From positions 1-8,360 of the forward strand of contig JAUHYJ010000139.1 in the NCBI GenBank assembly GCA_030425785.1: a stretch of 8,360 bases of DNA, in the 5' to 3' direction. Numbering within the stretch: position 1 is the first letter of the stretch; each line of letters opens with the position of its first letter. The notes beneath the pieces were generated by a model. That model made no database searches. It was not told the DNA's origin and saw nothing but the letters and a program-made list of their open reading frames with translations. Positions 1-6,326 of this stretch are shown here, one piece after another. Both the position numbers and the translations under genes were made by a program. Source of the stretch: Acidimicrobiia bacterium (GTDB taxonomy: Bacteria; Actinomycetota; Acidimicrobiia; Acidimicrobiales; Ilumatobacteraceae).

Positions 1-397
1 CCGGCACCGGTCGGTGCGGGGTGAACCACGTCGTTCCCGGCTCGTGCACGTCGAGGCTGAACCGGCCGAACCCGAGCGGCCACTCGTAGACGAGCTGGTC
101 GAGCGTGGTGGCCGTGCCGCAGCACGCCGTGACGATCGACAGGTCGGCGAACCCCTCGCCGTCCCAGGCCGCGTCCATCAGTTCGCCCCAGCCGTCGACG
201 TCGTCGCTGCACGTGGCGCACACGACCCGGTCGAGGTTGGCGCCGTTGTCGACGAGCTCGATCGTCTCCCACCGCTGCACGGTCGCGTCGCCGGCGTCGG
301 GGAATGCCAGGCGCAAGCGGTCGATGATGGGAGCGACCGCGTCGCCGGCGAGCGCTGCGGTCGGATCGACGGCATGGAACCGCAGCGAGCTGTCCAA
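1..397 (-). CDS. Conserved hypothetical protein with CxxC/CC motif (partial, C-terminus beyond left edge)
   Basis: I do not recognise a named family. The minus-strand frame is open from a TTG at 397 to the window edge and gives 132 visible residues. It starts 6 nt after the glnS stop, and an AGGG 10 nt upstream of the TTG could act as a ribosome binding site. The only in-frame ATG is far inside, at 179, so a TTG start fits best. The composition is protein-like: it is rich in Asp, Glu, Trp and aromatic residues and contains no stop. Cys60-Ala-Thr-Cys63 and Cys92-Cys93-Gly94 could form a four-cysteine metal site, and conserved-looking Trp residues (70, 79, 106) surround them. Between the cysteines is an acidic helical stretch; after them comes YEWPLGFGRF, probably a beta strand. 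The tight spacing implies cotranscription with glnS. A zinc-binding role is inference from the cysteine pattern only. Confidence 0.62.
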   Translation of the reverse strand, partial: MDSSLRFHAVDPTAALAGDAVAPIIDRLRLAFPDAGDATVQRWETIELVDNGANLDRVVCATCSDDVDGWGELMDAAWDGEGFADLSIVTACCGTATTLDQLVYEWPLGFGRFSLDVHEPGTTWFTPHRPVP

Positions 398-403
398 CGG
401 CCG

Positions 404-2098
404 TCAGCCCTGGCGCTTCTGGATGTTCGCCCATTCGTCGCGCAGGCCGACCGTGCGGTGGAACAGCATCGGCGTACGGTCGTCGTGGGCGAAGTAGCCG
501 ATCCGTTCGAACTGGACGACCTCACCGGCGGGCGTGTCGGCCAGCGCAGCCTCGACCCGGCACTCGGTGAGCACCTCGCGCGAGTCGTGGTCGAGATCGT
601 CCATCGGGTCGCCGGTCGCCTCGCCGGGCACCTCGGCGGTGAACAGCCGCTCGTACAGCGCGACGGTCGCCGGCACCGCGTGGGCGGCCGAGACCCAGTG
701 CATCGTCGACTTGACCTTGCGGCCGTCGGGCGCCGATCCGCCCCGCGTGTCGGGGTCGTAGGTGGCGAGCACCCGGGTGACCTCGCCCTCGTCGTCGGTC
801 TCGTACCCCGTGCAGGTCACGAGGTACGCGCCGCGCAGACGCACCTCCCGACCGGGGGTGAGTCGAAAGTACTTGGGCGGGGGGTCGGCCATGAAGTCGT
901 CCTGCTCGATGAACAACTCACCGCTGAACGCGACCTGGCGGGTCCCGTCGGCCTCGTTCTCGGGGTTGTTGGCGACCTCGAAGTGCTCGACGACCGGGTT
1001 GCCGTCGTCGTCGGTCGGCCAGTTCGTGATCGTCAGCCGCAGCGGGCGCAGGACCGCCATGCGTCGCTGGGCAGTCGCGTTCAACTCGGTGCGCACGAAC
1101 GACTCGAGCAGCTCGATCTGGTGGCGGCTGTTCGTCTTCGCGATGCCGATGAACGAGCAGAACTCGCGAATCGCGCTCGCCGGGTAGCCACGGCGCCGCA
1201 GGCCCTTGAGGGTCGGCATGCGCGGATCGTCCCACCCCTCGACGACACCGCTCGCGACGAGCTGGGCGAGCTTGCGCTTGGAGGTCATCGTGTGGGTGAG
1301 TTCGAGGCGAGCGAACTCGTACTGGTGCGGCCGCTCGTGGGGGAGTGGCAGCTGTTCGAGATACCAGTCGTACAGCGGGCGGTGACTGTCGAACTCGAGG
1401 CTGCACAGCGAGTGCGTCGTCCCTTCGATCGCATCGCTCTGGCCGTGCGCCCAGTCGTAGGTGGGGTAGATCACCCAGCGGTCGCCGGTGCGGTGGTGGT
1501 GGCCGCGGCGGATGCGGTACATGATCGGGTCGCGCAGCTGCATGTTCTCGTGCTGCATGTCGATCTTGGCGCGCAGCACCATCGCGCCGTCGTCGAACTC
1601 GCCGGCGCGCATGCGGCGGAACAGATCGAGGTTCTCGTCTGCGGATCGGTCTCGGTACGGCGACTCGATGCCCGGGTTGCCGTACCCGCCGCGCTGCATC
1701 CGGATCGTCTCGGTGTCCTGCTCGTCGACGTACGCCTTGCCGTCGCGGATGAGCAGCTCCGCCCACTCGTACAACTGGTCGAAGTAGTCGCTCGCGAAGA
1801 GCGTCTCGGTGGGCTCGTAGCCGAGCCACTCGATGTCGGCGATGATGCCCTCGACGAACGACACGTCCTCGGTGTCGGGGTTGGTGTCGTCGAAGCGCAA
1901 CATGCACGTGCCGCCGAAGTCGCGGGCGATCTCGAAGTCGGTGTTGATCGCCTTGGCGTGACCGATGTGGAGGTGGCCGTTCGGCTCGGGCGGGTAGCGG
2001 GTCTGCACCCGATCGACGCGGCCCTCTGCGAGATCCTGCTGGATCTGCTCGCGCACGAAGTCGGAGCGGTCGGACGCAGCGTCGTCGGGAACGGCCAT
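404..2098 (-). CDS. glnS: Glutamine--tRNA ligase (GlnRS)
   Basis: A class I aminoacyl-tRNA synthetase that attaches glutamine to tRNA-Gln in the cytoplasm using ATP. The product is 564 aa; E. coli GlnRS is 554. The catalytic Rossmann domain comes first: PPEPNGHLHIGHAK carries the HIGH motif at residues 44-47, with RFDDTNP at 68-74. The second ATP signature, usually VMSKRK, reads MTSKRK at 271-276, so Met is replaced by Thr before SKRK. GWDDPRMPTL (288-297) and RRRGYPASAIREFC (301-314) are GlnRS hallmarks. From about 340 the two beta-barrels of the anticodon-binding region follow, with RQVAFSGELFI, DGRKVKSTMHWVSAAHA and a terminal FHRTVGLRDEWA block. The PPEPNG context and the beta-barrel C-terminus separate it from GluRS. 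The frame stays open upstream to 2881, but that part is antisense to another gene and lacks homology; ATG 2098 starts the family-like sequence. Confidence 0.96.
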   Translation of the reverse strand: MAVPDDAASDRSDFVREQIQQDLAEGRVDRVQTRYPPEPNGHLHIGHAKAINTDFEIARDFGGTCMLRFDDTNPDTEDVSFVEGIIADIEWLGYEPTETLFASDYFDQLYEWAELLIRDGKAYVDEQDTETIRMQRGGYGNPGIESPYRDRSADENLDLFRRMRAGEFDDGAMVLRAKIDMQHENMQLRDPIMYRIRRGHHHRTGDRWVIYPTYDWAHGQSDAIEGTTHSLCSLEFDSHRPLYDWYLEQLPLPHERPHQYEFARLELTHTMTSKRKLAQLVASGVVEGWDDPRMPTLKGLRRRGYPASAIREFCSFIGIAKTNSRHQIELLESFVRTELNATAQRRMAVLRPLRLTITNWPTDDDGNPVVEHFEVANNPENEADGTRQVAFSGELFIEQDDFMADPPPKYFRLTPGREVRLRGAYLVTCTGYETDDEGEVTRVLATYDPDTRGGSAPDGRKVKSTMHWVSAAHAVPATVALYERLFTAEVPGEATGDPMDDLDHDSREVLTECRVEAALADTPAGEVVQFERIGYFAHDDRTPMLFHRTVGLRDEWANIQKRQG

Positions 2099-2105
2099 GG
2101 CGCCC

Positions 2106-2111
2106 AGTATG
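2106..2111 (-). promoter_or_regulatory. Candidate -10 element for leaderless glnS
   Basis: Read on the minus strand this is CATACT, matching TATAAT at four of six positions. It ends 7 nt before the A of the glnS ATG at 2098. That is the spacing expected if transcription begins on the start codon, and there is no Shine-Dalgarno sequence close to the ATG (the nearest GAGG is about 15 nt away). No good -35 is visible. Leaderless mRNAs are common in actinobacteria; this one is inferred. Confidence 0.4.
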
Positions 2112-2236
2112 GAGCCTCTGCTCGCCGTCGCGGACGATCGATTCCGGTCGGCGCGGTGTGGGGAGTCGGCGCCTCGGAGCCTCGGCGGGGCGGGGTCGGG
2201 GAATGAATCCGGGTTTCGCGACGGTTGACGATTGGC

Positions 2237-2833
2237 GTGTCCGCCCACATCGCCGTCGTGCCCGGCAGCGCCCGCCGCGACTCGCTGAACCGTCGCCTCG
2301 CGGGCGATCTCGCTGCTCGCTTCGCCGAGCGCGACCAGACCGCGGTCGTCGTCGAGCTCGGCGACTACCCGCTGCCGATCTACCACGGCGACGACGAGGT
2401 CGAGTCGGGTGTCCCCGATGCCGCGATCGCGCTGCACGGCGTGCTCGCGCAGGCCGACGGCGTCGTCCTCGTGTCGCCCGAGTACAACGGCGGCATGCCC
2501 GCCCTGCTCAAGAACTCGATCGACTGGGTGACACGGGTCGAGCGCGCGGTCTTCCACCGCTGGCTGATCGGGTTGGTGGCGACCAGCCCCGGCAGCCGCG
2601 GCGGCGCCAACGTGCTCAGGGCGATGCGTCACGTCGTCGACCACATGCGCCTCGAAGTGCTGCCGACGTCGCTGTCGGTGCCCCACGGTGGTGAGGCGTT
2701 CGACGAGCCCGTCGACACGACGTCGCCGGCCCGTCTGGCGCGCCCCGACGTCGTCGCCGCCACCGATGCGTTCGTCGACGAGTACGTCACGGCGCTGGCC
2801 GACTGGGTCGGGCGCCGCGACCTCGCCGACTGA
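2237..2833 (+). CDS. NAD(P)H-dependent FMN reductase-family flavoprotein
   Basis: A flavodoxin-fold oxidoreductase of the NADPH-dependent FMN reductase family (relatives include SsuE, ChrR and azoreductases). Members bind FMN and pass electrons from NAD(P)H to flavin, quinones or other acceptors; the physiological acceptor cannot be read from sequence. The first beta strand leads into the phosphate-binding loop PGSARRDSLN (residues 9-18 from GTG 2237). The second signature, SPEYNGGMPALLKNSIDW (80-97), is nearly canonical and contacts the flavin ring. At 198 aa it is a typical length. The start is uncertain: GTG 2237 puts the usual two or three residues before the first strand, while an in-frame TTG at 2225 would add four; neither has a clear ribosome binding site. 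It is divergent from glnS and ends 68 nt before hrcA, so it may be transcribed alone. Confidence 0.9.
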   Translation: MSAHIAVVPGSARRDSLNRRLAGDLAARFAERDQTAVVVELGDYPLPIYHGDDEVESGVPDAAIALHGVLAQADGVVLVSPEYNGGMPALLKNSIDWVTRVERAVFHRWLIGLVATSPGSRGGANVLRAMRHVVDHMRLEVLPTSLSVPHGGEAFDEPVDTTSPARLARPDVVAATDAFVDEYVTALADWVGRRDLAD

Positions 2834-2874
2834 CCTGCTCGAGCGGCGGTGTGCCGCGAAGGTCGCCCAGCCCG

Positions 2875-2901
2875 TTGGCACTCGGTATCGTTGACTGCTA
2901 C
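2875..2901 (+). promoter_or_regulatory. CIRCE-like operator of hrcA-dnaJ
   Basis: The left arm TTGGCACTC (2875-2883), a 9-nt spacer (2884-2892) and the right arm GACTGCTAC (2893-2901) match the CIRCE consensus TTAGCACTC-N9-GAGTGCTAA at 8/9 and 7/9 positions, with exact spacing. CIRCE is the binding site of HrcA. It abuts the hrcA GTG start at 2902, so it implies autorepression of the hrcA-dnaJ-rsmE unit with release on heat stress. A possible -10, TATCGT (2886-2891), lies in the spacer, so bound HrcA would occlude it. Confidence 0.82.
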
Positions 2902-3894
2902 GTGTTGGACGACCGAAAGACCGCGATCCTGGGCGCCGTCGTCCAGGAGTACATCACGACCGCGCAGCCGGTCGGGTCGTCCCACATCGCCCAGGCGCCC
3001 GGCGTCGGCGTGTCTCCGGCGACGGTTCGCAACGAGATGGTCGTCCTCGAGCAGGAGGGCTACCTCGTGCAGCCGCATACGTCGGCCGGGCGCATCCCGA
3101 CCGACAAGGGGTACCGCTTCTTCGTCGACCACATGGCCAGGCCCGGCCGGGCCGACGCCACGACCCAACGCCAGGTCGGCGAGTTCTTCGCCGCTGCGCA
3201 CGGTCGCCTCGAGGAGATGCTGCACCACACGTCCGATCTGCTGACCCGTCTGACGCACAACGCGGCCGTCGTGCTCGGCCCCAAGGCCGACGAGGCCGTG
3301 ATCCGCAGCGCCCAGTTCGTCCGCCTGTCGACGACGGCCGCGACGGTCGTGCTCGTCTTCGCGAACGGCAGCGTCGTCAACGAGGTCATCGCGATCGACG
3401 ACGAGGCGTCCGACGCGGCGCTCGCGGCGGCGTCCGCCCACTTGGCGCAGCACCTGGTCGGCATGACGCTCGCCGGTGCGCAGGTGCCCGAGTCGGGCAG
3501 CGCAACGACCGACACGCTGGTCGAGCGGGCGCTCGACGAGCTGCGTCAGCACACCACCGACGACCAGGCGATCGTCGGTGGCGTGTCGACCATGGCCGAG
3601 GCGTTCGACGCCGTCGAGGTCGTGCGACAGGTGTTGCACACGCTCGAGCAGCAGTTCGTGGTCGTCTCGCTCGTGCGCGACATCGTCGACCGCGGCATGT
3701 CGGTGGCGATCGGTGTCGAGCACGGCGTCGAGCCGCTGTCCGCGTGCTCGGTCGTGGTGGCGCCCGTCGTCGTCGACGGTGAGCACCTGGGATCGGTCGG
3801 CGTCCTCGGGCCGACCCGCATGAACTATCCGCAGGCCCTGGCGACCGTCGACATCGTGAGCGACAGCCTGGGCCGTCGATTGGGTGAGGGCTGA
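2902..3894 (+). CDS. hrcA: Heat-inducible transcription repressor HrcA
   Basis: A DNA-binding repressor of heat-shock genes that acts on CIRCE operators and is kept active by GroEL in studied bacteria. The product is 330 aa, a normal length. The N-terminal winged helix runs over about 1-75, beginning MLDDRKTAIL and including QPVGSSHIAQ, GVSPATVRNEM and the block PHTSAGRIPTDKGYRFF (58-74), which is strongly diagnostic. A GAF-like dimerisation region follows, and the C-terminus has GVEHGVEPLSACSVVVAP and GVLGPTRMNYP (300-310). GTG 2902 is chosen because it yields the family N-terminus; a more upstream GTG at 2851 would add residues encoded across the CIRCE element, and TTG 2905 would also work. 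No ribosome binding site is apparent, so the message may have a very short leader. The stop TGA overlaps the dnaJ ATG by one base. Confidence 0.95.
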   Translation: MLDDRKTAILGAVVQEYITTAQPVGSSHIAQAPGVGVSPATVRNEMVVLEQEGYLVQPHTSAGRIPTDKGYRFFVDHMARPGRADATTQRQVGEFFAAAHGRLEEMLHHTSDLLTRLTHNAAVVLGPKADEAVIRSAQFVRLSTTAATVVLVFANGSVVNEVIAIDDEASDAALAAASAHLAQHLVGMTLAGAQVPESGSATTDTLVERALDELRQHTTDDQAIVGGVSTMAEAFDAVEVVRQVLHTLEQQFVVVSLVRDIVDRGMSVAIGVEHGVEPLSACSVVVAPVVVDGEHLGSVGVLGPTRMNYPQALATVDIVSDSLGRRLGEG

Positions 3895-5030
3895 TGGCCG
3901 ACTACTACGAGCTGCTCGGGGTGCCGCGAACGGCATCGTCCGACGAGATCAAGAAGGCGTACCGCAAGCGCGCCCGCGACCTGCACCCGGACGCTAACCC
4001 CGACAACCCCGATGCCGCAGAGCGCTTCAAGGAGCTGTCGACCGCCTACGCCGTGCTGTCGAACGACGAGCAGCGCGCCCGCTACGACCGGTTCGGCGAG
4101 GCGGGCGTCGGCGGGCCCGGCGGTGGCGGTGCCAACTTCGAGGACCTGTTCGGCGGGGCCGGGCTCGGCGACATCTTCGACGCGTTCTTCGGCGGTGGCG
4201 GCGGCAGCCCGTTCGGTGGCGGACGCCGCGGGCCGTCGGGTCCACCGCGCGGCCAGGACATGGAGGTCGCGGTCGCGATCGACTTCGAGCAGTCGATCTT
4301 CGGCGGCCAGATCGCCGTCGAGTTGAAGCTGCCCCAGACCTGCGAGACGTGCGACGGCTCGGGAGCCGGCGAGGGCACCAAGCCGGTCACCTGTGTCGAG
4401 TGCGACGGCTCGGGGCACGTCCGCCGGGTCCGTCAGAGCGTGCTCGGCCAGATGGTCTCGACCAGTCCGTGTGCGCGCTGCGGTGGCCTCGGCGAGGTCG
4501 TCACGACGCCGTGCCCGACCTGCCGCGGCGAGGGGCGGGTCACGACCGACAAGACCTACAACGTCGACGTGCCCGCGGGTGTGGTCGACGGCTCGACGCT
4601 GCGGCTCACCCGTCGGGGCGCGGTCGGGCCGCGGGGCGGCGCGCCGGGCGACCTGTACGTCCATCTGCGCGTGCGGGCGCACCCGGTCTACTGGCGAGAC
4701 GGCGACGACCTCGTCGCCGACATCGGCATCTCGGTCGCCCAGGCGACGCTCGGCACGAAGCTCGAGCTCGACACCCTCGACGGCAACGAGACGCTCGTCG
4801 TGCCGGCCGGCACCCAGCCGGGGCACGAGTTCGTGCTGCGCGGGCGCGGGGCCAACCGCCTGCAGGGCCGTGGCCGTGGCGACCTCCGGGTGGTCATCCG
4901 CGTCGACGTCCCGACCGATCTGAGCGCCGACGAACGCAAGCTGTTCGAGCAGTACGCGGCCGGGCGCGGCGAGGAGGTCGGCGAGTTCTCCGGCGGGTTG
5001 TTCTCGAAGATCAAGTCGGCGTTCTCGTGA
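3894..5030 (+). CDS. dnaJ: Chaperone protein DnaJ (Hsp40)
   Basis: A type I J-domain cochaperone that binds unfolded polypeptides and stimulates DnaK ATPase activity. All parts are present in 378 aa. The J domain (1-68) has HPD at 31-33; a Gly/Phe-rich linker covers about 69-120. Four CxxCxGxG zinc repeats start at Cys150, Cys167, Cys193 and Cys207; the substrate-binding and dimerisation region follows and ends in SKIKSAF. The start ATG overlaps the hrcA stop (TGATG), with GAGGG just upstream inside hrcA, indicating translational coupling. Next to hrcA rather than dnaK-grpE, it resembles the second DnaJ of actinobacteria; no dnaK or grpE lies in this window. Control by the CIRCE site upstream of hrcA is expected. 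Confidence 0.97.
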   Translation: MADYYELLGVPRTASSDEIKKAYRKRARDLHPDANPDNPDAAERFKELSTAYAVLSNDEQRARYDRFGEAGVGGPGGGGANFEDLFGGAGLGDIFDAFFGGGGGSPFGGGRRGPSGPPRGQDMEVAVAIDFEQSIFGGQIAVELKLPQTCETCDGSGAGEGTKPVTCVECDGSGHVRRVRQSVLGQMVSTSPCARCGGLGEVVTTPCPTCRGEGRVTTDKTYNVDVPAGVVDGSTLRLTRRGAVGPRGGAPGDLYVHLRVRAHPVYWRDGDDLVADIGISVAQATLGTKLELDTLDGNETLVVPAGTQPGHEFVLRGRGANRLQGRGRGDLRVVIRVDVPTDLSADERKLFEQYAAGRGEEVGEFSGGLFSKIKSAFS

Positions 5031-5710
5031 CGCCGGCCGACCGGGCTCTGCTGCGGTCGGCGAGTGCCCACGTGTTCGTCGACGGCGGCGTGGACGGCGC
5101 GGCCCGCGTCGAACTCCCCGACGACGCGGCTCATCACGTGTTCCGGGTGCTACGGGTGCGCGACGGCGACGTCGTGACCGTGACCGACGGCGCGGGGCGA
5201 TGGGTCCCGTGTCGAGCGCTCGGCGACGTGTTGGCGACTGACGGCGAGGTCCGGTCCGAGCCGGCGCCCGATCGGGTGACGATCGGCTGCGCGATCCCGA
5301 AGCGTGATCGCCCGGAGTGGATCGTGCAGAAGCTGACCGAGATGGGTGTGGCGCGGATCGTGCTGCTCCACGCCGAACGGTCGGTCGTGCGATGGGACGA
5401 GGGTCGTGCCGCCAAGCACGCGGTCAAGTTGGGCAAGGTCGCCGTCGAGGCGCTGCAACAGTCGCGCGGCGTCTGGTTGCCGGCCGTCGAGGTCGCCACT
5501 GCCGCGGCGGCGTTCCTGCCCGCCGCCGTGGTCGCCGAACCGGGCGGGCGCCCGCTCACGGCGGACGACCGGACGGTCGCGATCGGGCCCGAGGGCGGCT
5601 GGACCGACGGCGAGCTCGCGCTCGCCGCCGACCGTGTCGATCTCGGTTCGACGATCTTGCGGGTCGAGACCGCCGCGCTGGCCGCAGCGGCGCGCGTCTT
5701 GCTACGCTGA
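5027..5710 (+). CDS. rsmE: 16S rRNA (uracil(1498)-N3)-methyltransferase RsmE
   Basis: A SPOUT-class methyltransferase that uses S-adenosylmethionine to methylate N3 of U1498 in 16S rRNA of the 30S subunit. The product is 227 aa. An N-terminal PUA-like RNA-binding part (about 14-75) contains DDAAHHVFRVLRVRDGD. The knotted catalytic domain shows QKLTEMGVARIVLLHAERS (101-119), the AdoMet loop AIGPEGGWTDGEL (185-197), and LGSTILRVETAALAA (206-220), the trefoil-knot signature. The start GTG 5027 overlaps the dnaJ stop as GTGA, supporting translational coupling. The same frame is open far upstream inside dnaJ, but that part is a shadow. Synteny with hrcA and dnaJ is common in Gram-positive bacteria, so it should be coexpressed with them. 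Confidence 0.94.
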   Translation: MTPADRALLRSASAHVFVDGGVDGAARVELPDDAAHHVFRVLRVRDGDVVTVTDGAGRWVPCRALGDVLATDGEVRSEPAPDRVTIGCAIPKRDRPEWIVQKLTEMGVARIVLLHAERSVVRWDEGRAAKHAVKLGKVAVEALQQSRGVWLPAVEVATAAAAFLPAAVVAEPGGRPLTADDRTVAIGPEGGWTDGELALAADRVDLGSTILRVETAALAAAARVLLR

Positions 5711-5750
5711 GTGGCAGGCGGGCAGCGCCGAGGCGGTTCTGGTGGCGATG

Positions 5751-5780
5751 TGGTCACGCAGCGTCGTCACGTGGTAGAAA
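5751..5780 (+). promoter_or_regulatory. Candidate promoter of the BldD-like gene
   Basis: TGGTCA (5751-5756) and TAGAAA (5775-5780) each match the sigma-70 consensus hexamers at four of six positions and are 18 nt apart. TAGAAA is the only AT-leaning patch in the 102-nt gap after rsmE. The start codon lies 32 nt beyond the -10, leaving room for a short leader with an AGGAG ribosome binding site. Weak by sequence alone. Confidence 0.35.
5753..5767 (+). promoter_or_regulatory. Candidate BldD-type operator
   Basis: GTCACGCAGCGTCGT fits the published Streptomyces BldD consensus nTnACnC(A/T)GnGTnAn at 8 of 9 fixed positions; only the final A is G. It lies 46-60 nt upstream of the start of the BldD-like gene and overlaps a weak -35, TGGTCA (5751-5756). 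BldD is known to repress its own gene, so position and sequence agree. The consensus is recalled from the literature and not searched here. Confidence 0.5.
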
Positions 5781-5812
5781 TCGTGCTGACCACACCGCCG
5801 GCGAGGAGAGCC

Positions 5813-6322
5813 ATGGAAGCTGTCGATGATCAGGACGACGCTGGCTACAGCGTGCAAGTAGGCGAGCGGCTGCGAGCGATCCGAAAGCAGAAGCGACTCT
5901 CGCTCCACGACGTCGAGGCACAGTCCGACCAGGAGTTCAAGGCCTCGGTGCTCGGCGCGTACGAGCGTGGTGAGCGGGCGCTCTCGCTGCCCCGGCTCGA
6001 CCGTCTCGCGCAGTTCTATCGCGTGCCGGTCGACCAGCTCCTGCCGCGCAACGACCGTGACCCCGCTGCGGCCGACGACGGCACCGGGCCGCGCCCCAAG
6101 CTCGCGATCGACATCTTGAAGCTCAGCCAACTGTCGGGTGCCCCGTTCGAGATGCTGACGCGCTTCTTGCGGATGATCCAGGTCCAGCGCCAGGACTTCA
6201 ACGGCCGGGTGCTCACGATCCGGGCCGACGACAAGCGCGCGATCGCGGCGATGCTCGACATCCCGGTCGATCAGGTGGCGCTCCGCCTCGAGGCGCTCGA
6301 CCTCGTCTTCCGCTCGAACTGA
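5813..6322 (+). CDS. BldD-like HTH transcriptional regulator with candidate c-di-GMP-binding domain
   Basis: The product is 169 aa, about the length of Streptomyces BldD. An N-terminal XRE/Cro-type helix-turn-helix spans about 12-78: VGERLRAIRKQKRLSLHDVE, then a second helix ending LGAYERGERALSL, then LAQFYRVPVDQLLP. After a variable linker (80-95) comes a C-terminal domain like that of BldD: LAIDILKL, then IQVQRQDFNGRVLTIRADD (122-140). In BldD the dimer binds tetrameric c-di-GMP through RGD-X8-RxxD. Here R126, D128, R137 and D140 occupy those positions with the same spacing, although Gly is replaced by Gln. The start is ATG 5813, with AGGAG at 5804-5808; a GTG at 5711 is in frame but would translate the promoter region. 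The gene is convergent with TetR, only 4 nt apart. Family assignment is firm; the target genes are unknown. Confidence 0.88.
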   Translation: MEAVDDQDDAGYSVQVGERLRAIRKQKRLSLHDVEAQSDQEFKASVLGAYERGERALSLPRLDRLAQFYRVPVDQLLPRNDRDPAAADDGTGPRPKLAIDILKLSQLSGAPFEMLTRFLRMIQVQRQDFNGRVLTIRADDKRAIAAMLDIPVDQVALRLEALDLVFRSN

Positions 6323-6326
6323 GCGA

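Noticed and set aside
14..2206. 730-codon plus-strand open frame opposite glnS
   Set aside because: It is fully antisense to a clear GlnRS; its Arg/Val/Ala/Asp-rich composition has no recognisable domain and is the usual mirror of high-GC coding sequence.
2843..2857. GCGGC/GCCGC hairpin after the FMN reductase gene as a terminator
   Set aside because: Only a 5-bp stem with no T-run; such pairs are expected by chance at this GC content.
2099..2881. Upstream extension of the glnS frame on the minus strand
   Set aside because: It is antisense to the FMN reductase gene, has no homology to GlnRS, and ATG 2098 gives the family N-terminus.
2851..2901. GTG 2851 as an earlier hrcA start
   Set aside because: The extra 17 residues would be encoded across the CIRCE element and are not part of the HrcA family.
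2629..3936. 435-codon minus-strand open frame opposite hrcA
   Set aside because: Antisense to a well-supported HrcA, with no motifs; a GC-driven shadow.
3825..4826. 333-codon minus-strand open frame opposite dnaJ
   Set aside because: Antisense to DnaJ, with no domain signature.
5711..5812. GTG 5711 as the start of the BldD-like gene
   Set aside because: It would translate the promoter and operator region; ATG 5813 has an AGGAG ribosome binding site and gives a BldD-like length.
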